Positions 12,561 through 25,149 of a stretch of DNA of 64,000 nucleotides are shown piece after piece; the first letter of the stretch is position 1, and each line of letters begins with the position of its first letter. The position numbers and the translations under genes were made by a program. The stretch spans positions 620,001-684,000 of the forward strand of contig SEMN01000049.1 of NCBI GenBank assembly GCA_005408345.1, given 5' to 3'. The DNA is from Macquaria australasica (taxonomy: Eukaryota > Chordata > Actinopteri > Centrarchiformes > Percichthyidae). The notes beneath the pieces are model-generated. The model was not told the origin of the DNA and ran no database searches. It was given only the letters and a program-made list of their open reading frames with translations.

Positions 12561-13404
12561 TTATTTTACTGTCAGACTGTCGCCTGACTGTTGGCTTTAA
12601 AGATAAATTTGTGCTGTTTGGTATGGTGAAGGACATTTTTACAGACTTAAACAAACAAAAAAACCTTCAATGTATTCAATGCCACTTTTAATATCTATGT
12701 AGATACCCTGAAATGTAATTTGCAAAGCTATAAAAACTGTATTTATATGTGAAAAGATGTATCTCAACCTTCAAACATCTTCTTTTTTACTCTCTCTTTT
12801 TCTTATATTTACTTTCTTTGACGTCTGCATTGGATAGCTAATATAAATGTTTTCTCTGTATCTTGGTTGTAATCTTTGACTATTTTCTATATAAAGTTTT
12901 GTATAAATATATTCACATTAAATGTTGTTTGTGTTTTAACTTAAATTTAATCTTTCAAATAACTAGATGTTCTCTTACTATCCAACTAGAAACAATTCAG
13001 TTGATGAAGCAGGTAATTTGCCCAGAATAGTACATAAGAGACATATATTTACATAGCCTATATCTATATTTTAAAAAACCTGTTAATGGTGAGAGTGGTC
13101 CTCCTCGGCACCAGTAGCTCGTCCAGATGTGGTTCCTACCCAGTTTAAGCCTCCCGTACACACGAGGGCAGCACTGGAAATGTAGTTTTCCTTTTGTCCC
13201 ACCTTCTCCAAAAACATGTCTGCTCCCATGGCTGTCAGACGAGAATTATGTTCTTTGGCAAGGATATTTAGTGGAATCTCACATGTGGTACAGTAACTAA
13301 CATATTCTCTTTTTGCACAACACCTGCGAACAATTAAGTGACAATGTAGGTTAGGAGAAGTAAACAGAAACTCTCACTGTTTGGTCACTGGCGGCAGTTG
13401 TAGC

Positions 13405-15053
13405 ATGGTGGCTGTAAGTTACAGTAAATGTCATATCTCAATGTCTACTAATGTAAGTTTATTTACAGGGACCGAGACCTTTAGGCGTCTGTTCAGGTCA
13501 CAGGAAATGTAATATTATCAGGTAGGCTACAGTTGTTCTTTTTTCTCGTGTGAAGTCCTCATAGTTTATTAATAACGGCAGTAAACACCAGTGCACGTTA
13601 CTTTGAGGCAGCAGTTATAATGTCAACCTTTTGATTCCAGAGGTGTGCATTAAATTTACTTATTTATTAAATTAAGTTGTCAAAATTTGTGTAAGCAGTA
13701 TTGCACTTTTTTTTTTTTAACATTAGTGAATAAGTAAATCTATCCACGTTGAGCATTAATCTATTTTAGAGCATGTTTTTGGCTGTATTAAAATGCAATG
13801 TTTTACAGCAAGTGCAAAAGCACAGATGGCAGCATTTTATAAAGTGAAACAATAAGTAAAGTACTGATAAGAATTGTATTTAATGAAGCCATAGCTGTGG
13901 AGGGAGATTATTCCACTGTTTGGCATTCAAAAGTGCAAAAGGCTGCAACATAGGTATCTGTCTGACTTTTTTTTAAAAGTGTTAATATGGCAGAAATGTT
14001 TCACTGCTCTGTCTCTGCAGGTCCCGTCTCCCATTGACATCCAGCACTTCCTTCCACACAGCAACAGTGCTTTTATCAACACCTTCATCAGTGAGTTATC
14101 AGTACAACTTATTTATTCTTCTGACTGTTTTTTAACAGCCCAATATTAAAATAATACACAGTCATGTATCTTGTTTTTCCTGCTTACATTTGTTTCCTTG
14201 CAGATCACTGTTACAGAAGAGCCTGACACACTGTTTCAGAAGGTGTCAGTGTTGGTCAAAGGTCACGACAGGGCCGTGTTGGACAGCTATGAGTTCTTTG
14301 CCACCATGGCAGCTAAAGAGCTGGACATCACCATCAACAAAGTGTGGGTACTAATAGGGTTACGCTGCCACACAGGATAGTAGCCATGTTAGCCATACAT
14401 TATAGTATATTTCTTTTATCACTGACATTATTGTGATGATCTTCTTTCCTCTGCCACAGTTATGAACCTCCCAAGGACATGGATAGGTTTACACTCCTGA
14501 AGTCGGTTCACATCTTCAAAAATCACAGGGTCCAGTACGAGATGAGGACACACTACCGGTGCATTGAGGTGATGAGCCTGAACGTGGCTATTTACACTAG
14601 TTTAATTCAGTTATTTTTAAGTATTTAGGCTCCCTCGAAGCAATCAGGTTGTATTCAACTGGTGACTTTGCAACTCATTTGTTTTAAAAGAATATATTTG
14701 TGATTTAAGCCTCACAATGCTTTGTGATGATTTGGTCATGAGTCTAAGATGTCTCCTCGCTTGTTTGTAGCTGTCTCACCTAACAGGCTGCACAGCACAG
14801 GTATACCTTGAATACATCCAGAGGAACCTCCCTGAAGGTGTAGCCATGGAGGTGACAAAGGTAAGTTACTGCAGAGTCAATCGTACACCAGCAACTATCC
14901 CACCTGCTCAATCTAATTGTGTGTGAATGAATGTAGTCAATTATTTGTTTTTTCTTTTGTCCATGTTATCAGACTGCCATGGAGAAGATTCCAGATCACA
15001 TCCATGAACCCATGTGGAAGGACCACCCCGTTGACGACAAGCCCAGCCAGTGA
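13405..15053 (+). CDS. mrps10: 28S/small-subunit mitochondrial ribosomal protein S10 (mS10/uS10m)
   Basis: Seven exons join in phase: 13405-13413, 13469-13521, 14021-14090, 14204-14343, 14460-14568, 14771-14860 and 14973-15053, giving 183 aa (human about 200). The hallmark uS10m stretches are present: SVLVKGHDRAVLDSYEFFA, MAAKELDIT, then EPP, RFTLLKSVHIFK, HRVQYEMRTHYRC and VYLEYIQRNLPEGVAME. The first 45 or so residues are rich in Arg, Ser and Thr and poor in acidic residues, as in a mitochondrial targeting presequence. The protein is a structural part of the mitoribosome small subunit head. The first coding exon carries only nine bases (Met-Val-Ala). I chose exon 2's donor at CAG|GTAGGC because the shorter alternative breaks the phase. 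An AATAAA signal lies at 15181. It stands divergently from tulp4, 1.3 kb away. Confidence 0.95.
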
Positions 15054-15180
15054 ATTCAGGGATGAGCAACAGATGAACTTTGAACATTATCATCAATACA
15101 GAGTTCAACACCACAGTCATTGTCCTTTCAGTAGCATAATAATGTGGGATCAACTGTATGTTGTATTTTTTTGTTCAGTA

Positions 15181-15186
15181 AATAAA
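15181..15186 (+). terminator. mrps10 polyadenylation signal
   Basis: AATAAA lies 128 bp after the mrps10 stop codon. Confidence 0.8.
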
Positions 15187-15239
15187 TTCTGCATTTAATG
15201 ACAACCTAAACTCACCCTTTTGTGCTATTTAATTGTGAT

Positions 15240-18200
15240 TCTAATACTTCTTCTACATTAATATTACAATGTTTTTGTTTTAACCATCTTCAGTGATATC
15301 TGATTGTTATTCTGTATGAACATATATTCTGTAGGACACAACACCAGCACACAAGACATTTCTTTTATTTTTCATTTAATTTATTGAATAATTAGTATAC
15401 AAATATATGAGTCAAAATAGAGAAAAAAAATCAGTGAATTTAACATTCATCTTCTGCTTAACAGTGAAAACAACTTAGCATACTTATACTTAGGCTAATA
15501 TTTCCCATCATTTTAAGGTGATTTCCTGGTAAAAGTCCCTGTATTTATCATCAGACACTTTTCTCCATTGTGCTATTTAAAGACTGTTGAGGACTGCTGC
15601 CTCCCCCTCTCTTCCTGTATTAAAATGAGCTGTCATACAGAGATGACACTAACAAACTTTAGCCTTTTTTTGCCGCAGAGACTGTCAACATTTCCAGCTA
15701 TACAACACAAATCACATTATTAGAGTAATTTTTAGCCTCTGCCCATTTTTGCATGGATCTGGTAATAAATGGTTGTTGGCCTCATATAGATTTAAATTTT
15801 CTCTTCCGTAATGACCATCATTATCAAAGTGTTTCATTCAGTCTGACAGTTTTGCAGCTCAACTATGTGATCGGCAGATTCGTGGGATAAGAAGAGAGGC
15901 GAATAATAGAGAAATATGGCAATGTACACTAGATAAACATAATATGTATGAGAACATTTCCACCCGATACCAAGTAATAATGTAACAAAAGTAATAGGCT
16001 AATTTAATGAATATCACATCACATAAATATAAAACGTATCATCATCATCATATAAAATGTACATAACCATGAAGGTAAAATGCATGAGCCCACATGCCTA
16101 AACTATACTGATAAAGTACATTAATATTTCATGTCAGCAAAAATATTTTATATGTAGGCTTTTAGGACAATGCATTTATTAATGATTTTACTGTAACATA
16201 TTGCACATTACCATCTACATTTAATGCAGCACTTCTGAACAAAAGTATTACAGATTTAATATTAACCCGCAGGCTTCTTGGACTTTATTGCACACATATG
16301 AGACTAAAACTATTAAAATCAGAGAGGTGGTGTGTCTTGAAGGGCTGCTGTTAAGATTTACAAGCCACCAGATGTCACTGTGCTTGTGTTTGAAGCAATT
16401 TGAAGAAATAGAAAGCCCTTCACTACTATACTACTACTACACCATCACTACTAATAACATTAACGACGGCTCCGTTCTGCAAGCCACGACAGTGTGACAG
16501 TGAGCCAGCATGCACAATATAAGGACCCTGAAACTGAAGCAGCTAAATGGAATTCAGCCATCCTGAATTTTATTTTTCACACCTGTGCTTTTCCTACTGT
16601 GACATGACATTTCTTCATGCCAGTTATTAGTGCAATAATACTGGTTTATAAACTGGTTTATATATCCCTGCACTTCCATGTAAGTCAAGCAAGAATCTTC
16701 CAAACCACATTTATTCTTTGGAGCTATTAATAAAAGATTAAGTACCATAAGTTATTAACCCCTAGTCCTCTGTGTCTCACCGTGTTTGGTACGGCTCTAG
16801 TCGTTTCAACTTCCATCCTGAAAGAGAGAATCTCCAGGCATCAGTGAGGGAGGGGTTTAGGGATTAAGACACAAGAGGAGGCTCACCTTTTCAAGTGAAG
16901 AACTGGACCTCAGGTGTGTCACGCCGCTGGTGAAGGAGGGGAGAGATGTGAGGGAGGGCCTGGGTTCCTGGGGCCTGGGAGGTTAACTGTACTGTGTGCC
17001 CCCCTTCAGGAGACAACAACAGTCAGTCTGTTATAATCAACCAAAGGGACTGCAGAGACTGAAGAGGCAGCAAAATGTACTGAAAGTGCTGAAGAGATGG
17101 AAACGACAGACAGAGTAGGGGGACAGGGGGAGAGAGCCAACACCTGCCTGTGGCTAATTTATGAAACAGACTAGCTGTGATGAAAACCTCTTGAGGTCTG
17201 CAGCCACATTTGAGTATCCTACAGTGCATTAGCGGCTCAGAGAATAAAATGCTCTTTCATCCAGAAATAATGCCAAATCCTTGTTTGTGCCAGCAGTTCA
17301 TACAACATACAGTATTAATAATAAATGCCTCTTCATGTGACTGTTTTGCATTACAGCAGGTTTTTGTTTAGCACATTATTGAAAAAGGGCTACATGCATT
17401 CACAACGCTTGCAAAAGCTGAAGAGATAAAATGTTTTTTAATTGGTGTCCACTTTATTCAATGTCCCATGACATGGTGCCAATAATGTATAGCATTGAAT
17501 TTAGAGTACATCTGTTTGCACTTTGCAAAATCATTCATTTGTAATCACATCTGTTACGCTTTGCTATAAAAGGTACAGCAACTTCATACGCAACGACATG
17601 CATGGCAACAAACTTTTCTTTTTTATAAAGATTAAAAATGTATGGCCGTAAAGGAGAAATTATACGAATATTCAAGTATAGGAATTTTAAGAATAGAAAA
17701 ACACATTGGTCAAAATGGACAATAGTGAGACTCTCAGAACCCCTTTGTCCCCTTTGAAGTCAAATTGAAATTACTGACAATATCTTATTATAACAGCAAG
17801 AAAATAGTAAAGTCCTTGGTCATATCAGAGTGTTTATCCTTTGCAGATGATGTCCTCCTTTTAGACATGCTACCACTGAATTTGAACTGTGACATGACGT
17901 TCGGTCAAAAGCATTTCAATGCCTTTCAAGTGGAGCGGTTGGTGGAGTCCTCCGGTCAAATTTACATGGGAAGATAAACGGTAATGCACTTGAGTGAGTG
18001 AAATTCATCCTTCAAGTTCTCAGCTACTAAAAGGGCAATTCATGGATTACTGTTCCAAGCCTTTTCTTATTTGCAGTATCTGCAGCCCTCAGCAAGTCTA
18101 TAGAAACAATTCATTAAGATTCACTGAATGTTGCATTCATTAAGGGCTCTTGGTCCTCCACACTCATCCAAAAATGTCTGTGTAATTATGTGCATCTTTG

Positions 18201-18330
18201 TAGTGGATCAAATGTTCACTTTCAAACTGTGTACAGTACTAGTACTGACATTGCAATTCATTCTCTTTCATATATTACAGATTTGTTATAAATTGTAAAG
18301 ACAACTCTCAGACTTGTTTGTGAATAAACA
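15240..18330. other. Intergenic, no gene seen
   Basis: AT-rich sequence between the 3' end of mrps10 and the 3' end of the minus-strand RGG gene. I see no splice-consistent exons, RNA genes or strong repeats. The small open frames here have no recognisable content. Confidence 0.5.
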
Positions 18331-18339
18331 AAAAAAAGA

Positions 18340-19366
18340 GAAGTTGAGTTTATTTTTAGTTTTATTTTGTTTTCTCCACGACTATGTCATGTCTTGACGA
18401 TTTTCATAAAACACATTCACAGGTTCACAAAAGTTATGTTAATTACAGTGAATAAAGTTTTTATAACACTTCAAAAAACTAAACACAGTAAAGAGTAATT
18501 TTTTATCCTTAACTGAAGCAAATACTAATGGAATTTGCTTTCATTTATAAAAGCTACTAGATATATATTTCAGTATACTATTCATTTATAATGTATTTTC
18601 CTTTTTGTCATTACACAATAGATTGCTGAAAACAAACATGAATGCTCCAAACAGCAATACTCATAACTTAAAAAGAGCTGCACATTAACGATATAAAATT
18701 AAATACTCATTAATACTTGACACATGGAATATTGTCTTTTCTCTTGAAAAACGTGTTAAACAGTATTTGCTGCACTGCTTGATGAGGTTATAATACATAA
18801 CTATTTCCATGTAACAAAAGGAAGGGTTAGGGAGGTCCATGGTGTACTAAACTAGTAACAGTGGTGCTTGAGGGCTGTTGTGCACTCTTAATTTTTTCCC
18901 ACCTTCAAATATGCAGTGTCACCCATTTTTTATTCTTTATTGAGGATCAGGAAAATGTCTTAAGGCTCACAGGGTGACTGTAACAAGAACCACAGAACAT
19001 TTAATGAACTTTGACAAGAATTTTCCTCCCTTCGAGAACAGCGGTTTCAAACTTGTTTTCAACAGCTTTTTCTCAACAATGTCAAATAGTTCCTACAGTA
19101 CCAACAGTATTTCTTTAACATAGATAACAGAATGCGAGGATGCCTTTACATTGTTAATATTGAGGCATTTTATGTCTCCTCCGTTGTCACATTATTTATT
19201 TGCCAGTAGACAATATCAATAACCAGACATTTGGCCACAGAGTATGTCATGAAGATACTCAGAGACTTTGTATAACACATAGTTGAGGGGCATTTCATTT
19301 ACTGCACCACTTTAGGCCCCTTCTACATTAACAACTGCTTGGTTATTGTTTTTAGGGCAGGCTGTG
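18340..19366 (-). other. Probable 3' UTR of the RGG/Pro-rich gene
   Basis: The minus strand downstream of the stop at 19367 lacks other features. A minus-strand AATAAA (TTTATT on plus) occurs at about 18348, which would give a 3' UTR of about 1 kb. The end point is inferred. Confidence 0.4.
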
Positions 19367-21308
19367 TTAAAAGCGTCGGCCACCAGGGGGCCCTGGCCAC
19401 CTCTGGCCTCTGCCAGGTGGGGGGTGGGGCGGAGGAGAGACCGGTCCATTGTGGTAGCTGTGTAAAAGGATAAAATCACACATTGGATTCTTGGCTTTGG
19501 CCAATGGGGGGCACACTCTGATAAGAGCAGCCATCTGAACTAATCCAGTCAGGGATGTCATCCCCTCTCAGTTACTGTGTACCTTTGAATGGCAATATAC
19601 AGTGTAATGTCTTTCGCAATTTCATTATTCCATGCACTATTTAAGAGTATGGCTTCAAATAGTTGAGCAGTAAGTATATTTTTTATTTATTTAGAAGTTA
19701 ACATTCTTTGACTCAACATTTGTTGTACTAAGACAAACTATTTGGGGCATAAAGCTATATTATTTCTTCTATTTGATAGACAAACAAAAGAAAAGAAGAA
19801 ATGTGATAATTAGAGGACAAATTAAAGTGAAGGAAATTAGGCTATAATGAGGCTTAAGAGAGAAGGGACAGAAAGGACTGTGCATTGTGTCACAACCCGC
19901 AGTCTTTTGGCTCGCAGTTTACTGCGTATTTGCATCACAGATTTAAAGGAATATAGCTGGTGTAAGCACGTCTCAAATGCTTACCAGATGTATTTTATAT
20001 ATATTAGGAATCTTAAAAGCGTGCAAGGAAAGTGCAGAGAATTGTGACTTGCAAAGTTTAAGCATGATATTAATATTCAAACAGCTCTTACCCTCTCGGA
20101 CCGCGGGGGTGGAAGTGGCGTGGAGGTCCAGGGAGCGGCATGCCACGGCCTCGAGGGTGTGGTGGACGCCCTCTGAAACCAGGATGACCTGGAGGAGGAG
20201 GCGGAGGGGGTCCGTGCCTACAGACAGAGGCGATACAATACACCTTTATGTGCATTTTCAGTGTTGATGCAAATGTAAGATCAGTTAAGTGACAACACAC
20301 ATCTACCCACTGGAGGCTAGTGATTCAAAAAGTCAAAAGTGACAGGTGCAAGATAAATTGCTTCATAAAAAGGTATAGCTCAAATGTATGGTTACTTGGT
20401 CTACAGTACCCACACAAAATAATCTACTTTTTAGGACAAACAGAAGCTTTTAAACTCAGGTGGATCATTCCTAAACCTTAGACAAACAACCCTGTATCAA
20501 GTCTTTGGCTGCCATGGGTGTCTGTGCATATGATCGTGTGTGTTTGTGAGAGGTGGTTACCTGGGCATGGGTGGGAAAGGGCCTCTGAGGTGCATGGGAG
20601 GGGGTGGGGGAGGAGGAGGAGGGCCCATGCCCATTGGTCCACCCCTACCTCGATGACCTCTCAGGTCTGGGTATGGTCGCATCCTCCTCATTCCTCTGCA
20701 AGGGAAGGGCAGGAAGTGTAATTTACCCATAAAAGTTAAACATTTTAATTTTTGTAAATCTCCTTCAAAAAAGAAAAAACATTTTTTAAACTTAAAATAC
20801 ATTTCCCTTATATGTTTTATGACCACACTAGTTGTTTGCATACTAACCAGTAAAAGCAATCATTTATACTTATCACCATGTATATTTCAAATGTCAGTAC
20901 CTCATGGGTCCAAATCCGTTCATGGCTCCATCTTTCAGTCGACCCCTCCCATGTCCAGGTGGACCAAACCCTTTCATCATGCCCCGCCCACCATGCATGC
21001 CGCCTCGACTCATCCGACCCCCTCGACCACGGCCTCTAAACCCACCACGACCCCTGAGGAGATAAAAAAAAATGTGAGGAAAACTGCCACCAGTTCAAGT
21101 TTGATCATGTAAAGTTGTAATAGGCAACTCTGCACATTGAAGAAACCTTTACATGCAGTTTAAAAACCACCATGTCTCCATAAATACAGTATGAGGCTGT
21201 AAGGAACCATAAGGCTGACCTAGCTTTGTTGTCCATTATGGGTCTCTCAGATTCATCCTTGGAAGTTTTTGAAGTTTCTGTCATCGTTTCTTCTGTGTCT
21301 GCATCCAT
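19367..21308 (-). CDS. Arg/Gly- and proline-rich protein, unrecognised
   Basis: Five coding exons join in phase: 21308-21220, 21053-20901, 20695-20561, 20217-20092 and 19457-19367, giving 197 aa. All donors and acceptors are GT-AG, and the start ATG sits exactly at the acceptor of exon 2. Residues 1-29 are acidic and Ser/Thr-rich (MDADTEETMTETSKTSKDES). Residues 30-81 are RGG/RG repeats with Met (GRGGFRGRGRGG). Next come a nine-proline run (about 106-114), a seven-proline run (about 129-135) and a C-terminus ending RWPGPPGGRRF. There is no folded domain, signal peptide or membrane segment. RGG boxes usually bind RNA and are targets of arginine methylation, and proline runs bind SH3/WW/EVH1 or profilin, so a nuclear RNA-associated role is plausible but is inference. 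I could not match it to a named family. A non-coding first exon lies near 23436-23590. Confidence 0.8.
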
Positions 21309-22589
21309 CTGAAAGGATGCAGGTCAATATTTATATACAATACTATGTCACGATGGCAAGCTCTTCAAACAGTATTTAATAATATAGCATTCTCATGTTT
21401 CCTGTGCACAAAAAATAGGGAATTTTACAATTGTAAAATATATAATATATTTTAAAATAATTTCATGCAGCAATAAGTTGTAAGTTCCCTGCAGCTATAA
21501 GGTAATCATGCGTGACATAAACAAATGGGAGCCTCATTATAACCAATAAATAACACAGTCAGCTATTTAGTGAACTCTCTACAGCCTCATTCCCATCAGG
21601 GAAAATGGTGTTGTGTGAATCACTATAACAACACACAATGAGAGGTTATAACCAAGTGTGTTAGTTAATTTTGTTCATAAGGACCAGGGTTATTGATACG
21701 TTGATTGACAGCAAGATACACCAATTGGTTCACGTGCAAGCCTCACTTTAACACTGAACGGGACGCTAGCGTTCTGCTGGGACTGATAAGGTTAAAATAT
21801 CATTCAGCAGATCTTGGAAAGATGAAACCTCAGTGTTGCATTCACTGCATTGGGGGGTGACAGACTGTGCATGCCTCATACTGGAGCAGGTGACAAGTTT
21901 GCGAGTTAAGCACGGACAACTGCAAGTCAAAGCTGATAGCGGGAAAATTATTAATAGTGCCAAAGTACCTGATCACTATTGTAAATACAGCATCTGTGAC
22001 ACTGCTAGTCAGTGGAGAGTGTAGTGAGAGAGTGGACTCTTGTGATATAGGGGAAAGGTAACATATTTGGGCAATTTGCATTTTTTAAATGACTTTCAAA
22101 TTTGCCCTGAGGGAGTAACATAAACTGAAAGAGGCGCCTGTAACTTGTTTTTCTTCCAGTGTGTCTGACACTTTGGCTGAAGATTTGGCAGCAATTCCCA
22201 TGAGCTTCAGAAGTCCACACATTGGCTAAATACCATTTAAAAAAGAACCATATTCTAAGATCAATTCTAAAAGGATACAATAAACATACAGCACAACTGT
22301 TAAGTCCCTGTAGGAATAACACATTTATTAACAATATTGCAGATGATAAAATTGCGTCAAGGCATGATTAGGTCACTATTTAGTACTCTCCCTGTGGGAA
22401 CATTATTTCTTATGGTCTATGTAACTCTAAAAACACTTACGCTTTAGGATTTGAGATCAATTGTTATCCTTCAAAGACCGATGAGCTGTGAGTTTCAGCA
22501 CCTTTACATCCTGTTTTAATTTATGCAGCTACTGTTGTATTTATATCTACGTTTTGTATGTTGTTTGTGCCATATTTTCTCTGAACTGT

Positions 22590-22780
22590 ATGTACACTCA
22601 GTTGCTAGTTTATAAGGTACACCTAGCTAAAACTTATGAAGTATAGAACAAAAACCCTGCAATTAAACCTACATTCATGAAGGTTAAATTGTTCAGCATT
22701 TCTTACGGTCATTTTGGAGGCTGTAGTTTGTGGTGTTGTTGAATTGTATTTCGCTATAGTGAATGGTGTTTCTTCATTTT
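22590..22780. repeat. Teleost interspersed repeat copy in the RGG gene's first intron
   Basis: The segment runs GTACACTCAGTTGCTAGTTT, then ATAAGGTACACCTAGCTAAAAC, and later GGCTGTAGTTTGTGGTGTTG. I recall this order from a widespread fish repeat (GTTTATTAGGTACACCTAGCTAA). Assignment rests on memory of the consensus, not a search. Confidence 0.5.
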
Positions 22781-22812
22781 GTTCCATCATATTTATATCA
22801 ATGGGGTTAGAA

Positions 22813-22856
22813 TCTATTTATCTATCTATACACATATCTATCGATCTATCTATCTA
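22813..22856. repeat. Imperfect (TATC)n microsatellite
   Basis: Interrupted CTAT/TATC units. Confidence 0.8.
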
Positions 22857-23435
22857 GACTCCTCGGTGCTGCCTCTAATACATGTGACATTGACAATAAA
22901 CATGAAACTTGAGTGCAACCATGCCATGGAGGAATGTCACATACACAGTGTTATTTTGAAGTAAATAAGTCCGCAGAGTCAAAGGCACGTCGAGCGTCAT
23001 GGAAACATGTTTATCCTGATCCTGACAGGCGGTTGGAGCTGTGTGAGCTCTTAAATATTAAGCCAGGACCATCAGAGGGGCTCTGTGCAACAAATGCACT
23101 TCAAGTCTCTAATAATACTCCTGAATACTCTTTTACAGCTGGATAAATTATAAAGCAAAGCGCTGTAAAGGCCCCGTCTAATTCCTGGAATTATCATCGT
23201 AGAGCAGACCTGACATACAGTACGCCGTGTCCAAAACTGTTGCTTCGCCACAAACAGTACTCAAGTAGTCTTTCAACGTTTGAAAAGACAATCCTAACTG
23301 AAAATACGAAATAAATAAGCCTAATAACAAGTGTTATGTCATTTAAATGTTAAGTCATGTACGAAAGGGGCGTTCCTGTGATTTCCAAACGCTTTGGTGC
23401 TCCGGTGAAATGCAGCTAGAGACGGGATGACTTAC

Positions 23436-23590
23436 TTCAGTTGCAGGCGAGGTAGATTCAAAATTAATACAATTTTCCTATTTGCTAAGAAAAAAATAAA
23501 TATATGTTAGAAAAATATAAACATGTACAAAATTTCCAACTGCTTCTTTAGCTCCTTTGCGCTTTTGAAATGGCGGCTTCGTCAGACTAG
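23436..23590 (-). other. Putative non-coding first exon of the RGG/Pro-rich gene
   Basis: On the minus strand, GCAACTGAA|GTAAGT gives a strong donor at 23435. The upstream sequence contains AAGCCGCCATTT, a typical housekeeping start-site context (YY1-like GCCGCCATTT). No ATG-led frame is needed, because the coding exon begins with ATG right at its acceptor. The 5' limit is approximate. Confidence 0.5.
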
Positions 23591-24469
23591 ACTACATCCC
23601 AGGATGGGATTTCTTTGTGAGGAACGCGTTATGTGAAGGTTCCCGCCCACCCAAAAGAATGCTGGCATCTGATTGGCTACTTCTTGCGCTCATTCAGCCT
23701 GCGTTCGGTATTTTGGCCTTCTGATTGGAGGAATCGGCTGACGTGCGTTCTAATTGCACTGCTTATCCTGAAGACGGTTCATTAATTAATTGGGCCACAA
23801 GTTCAACAGATAACGCTAATTTATTGACTATAACCTGGATCTGACACACGGTGTATGCAATGGATTTGTTTAACAGTGTAAACATGTTAAACAAGCCAGA
23901 TTTATTAGACAATTGAGAAAAATATATGAAGAATTGGATGGACAATTTAAGTCACCATTTGTAAAATAAACAAAATGACTCATTATTTAATAGCTTTCAG
24001 ACACAACAAAACATTAAAATATCATGCAGCTACTTAAGTTCTAAAACATAGGCTACCAGAAACAAAGAGATTAAAAACAATATCAAGTATTACGAGGTTT
24101 CTCTCAGTTCTCTTGTTAACACAAACATAGCAATATTGGAGATTCTTCTCTAGTAAAGCTGTATTTCATACCCATCAAGATATCATGAGCGAAACATATA
24201 CACGCATCAAACAGCAAACTCTATTTCCAAACACTCAATTCATAATTCAAACAAAGGAAGCCTCATATACAAAAATAATTGCCAAGTGCCCACTAAACAA
24301 TATTTACATCAAGAAAAGGGCAAAAACAGAGAATGAAAAATATGAAATGATATCGAATGATTAAGTTATCTTAAAGATGTTGCATTACTCATGAGATATA
24401 TAAAACTAACTCCATCAAATGTCCAGATGAGAGTAAACCTGATGCGTAAAAGTGGTCCATTTGCGTCCG

Positions 24470-24934
24470 TTACGCGCGGCTCAGGATGTCTGAAAGCTTG
24501 TTGATGTATTCAATTGTGGATTTGAGGGTTTGTATCTTGGTCAGGGGTTGGCCTCTCTTGCTGTAGTCCGGCGGCAAGTAGTCACGGAGATGGTGCAGAG
24601 CCTCTGCAAGACTCCTCATCCGCATCTTCTCCCTCTCGCTGGCCTTCATGCGTCTTTTGGTGGACATCTTGGGCTTGCTGAGCCTCTGCGCTGTTTGAGT
24701 CGCCCTGCGTCCCGTGAAGCCGAAAGAGAAATCATTGATCTCCTGATGCCCGCTGGAGTAGCACGTCTCCGGCGAAGAGCACATGGAGTCCATCGAGGAC
24801 TCCGGTGAGGCGGACTGAAGTGAGTCCAGATCCTCTCCAAAAGTACTCTCATGGATCTTCCACTCAGACAGTATTTTAGCTCCAACAACCTCCAGGTCCA
24901 TGTTAGAAATATCCCGAGACGTCCAGACGTCCAT
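24470..24934 (-). CDS. msgn1: Mesogenin 1, bHLH transcription factor
   Basis: A single-exon frame of 154 aa starts MDVWTSRDISNMDLE and ends SDILSRA. Residues about 97-150 form a basic helix-loop-helix: basic region KASEREKMRMRSLAEALHHL, loop PPDYSKRGQPLTK, helix 2 IQTLKSTIEYINKLSDIL. The loop YSKRGQPLTKIQTLK matches mesogenin (YSQRGQPLTKIQTLK) better than Mesp proteins (Mesp has an AGQSLTKIETL type loop). The N-terminal half is Ser/Glu-rich with no domain, as usual for this family. Mesogenin drives presomitic (paraxial) mesoderm fate downstream of Wnt and Tbx6/Brachyury-class factors. It is single-exon in other vertebrates and lies beside gen1, as in human 2p24, which supports the call. A TATA box (TATAAAA, minus, 25006-25000) lies about 66 bp upstream of the ATG. 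Confidence 0.9.
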   Translation of the reverse strand: MDVWTSRDISNMDLEVVGAKILSEWKIHESTFGEDLDSLQSASPESSMDSMCSSPETCYSSGHQEINDFSFGFTGRRATQTAQRLSKPKMSTKRRMKASEREKMRMRSLAEALHHLRDYLPPDYSKRGQPLTKIQTLKSTIEYINKLSDILSRA

Positions 24935-24999
24935 GCAGCGAGGATGACATTAAGGGCGAATGACAGGCAGATTCTGTGAAGGTGATTTTGCCAAAGCGT

Positions 25000-25006
25000 T
25001 TTTATA
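25000..25006 (-). promoter_or_regulatory. msgn1 TATA box
   Basis: The minus strand reads CCATATAAAAACGC here, 66-72 bp before the msgn1 ATG. That leaves a short 5' UTR. Confidence 0.65.
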
Positions 25007-25058
25007 TGGAAGCAGATCTCCGGAGGTTTATAGGTTCACAGCTCAGGCGAAAAAAAAG

Positions 25059-25129
25059 TTCAAAGAAAATCTCAAGTGCCAAAATGCGACCCTCCCGAAG
25101 GACGTCGTTCGTTATCACTGGGGTGTGAA
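25059..25129. promoter_or_regulatory. Candidate TCF/LEF and T-box sites upstream of msgn1
   Basis: TTCAAAG at 25059-25065 fits the TCF/LEF core WWCAAAG. GGGTGTGAA at 25121-25129 fits the T-box core (A)GGTGTGA at seven of eight positions. Both lie within 200 bp of the msgn1 start. Mouse Msgn1 is a known Wnt3a/Tbx6 target. Short motifs occur by chance, so the assignment is tentative. Confidence 0.4.
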
Positions 25130-25149
25130 TAAGGCTAAATAGACGGATA

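Noticed and set aside
13469..13496. Shorter mrps10 exon 2 ending at GTTCAG|GTCACA
   Set aside because: Weak donor, and joining it to exon 3 breaks the reading frame; the donor at 13522 (GTAGGC) restores it.
24530..24888. Open frames overlapping msgn1 in other frames
   Set aside because: Shadows of the bHLH gene; no homology.
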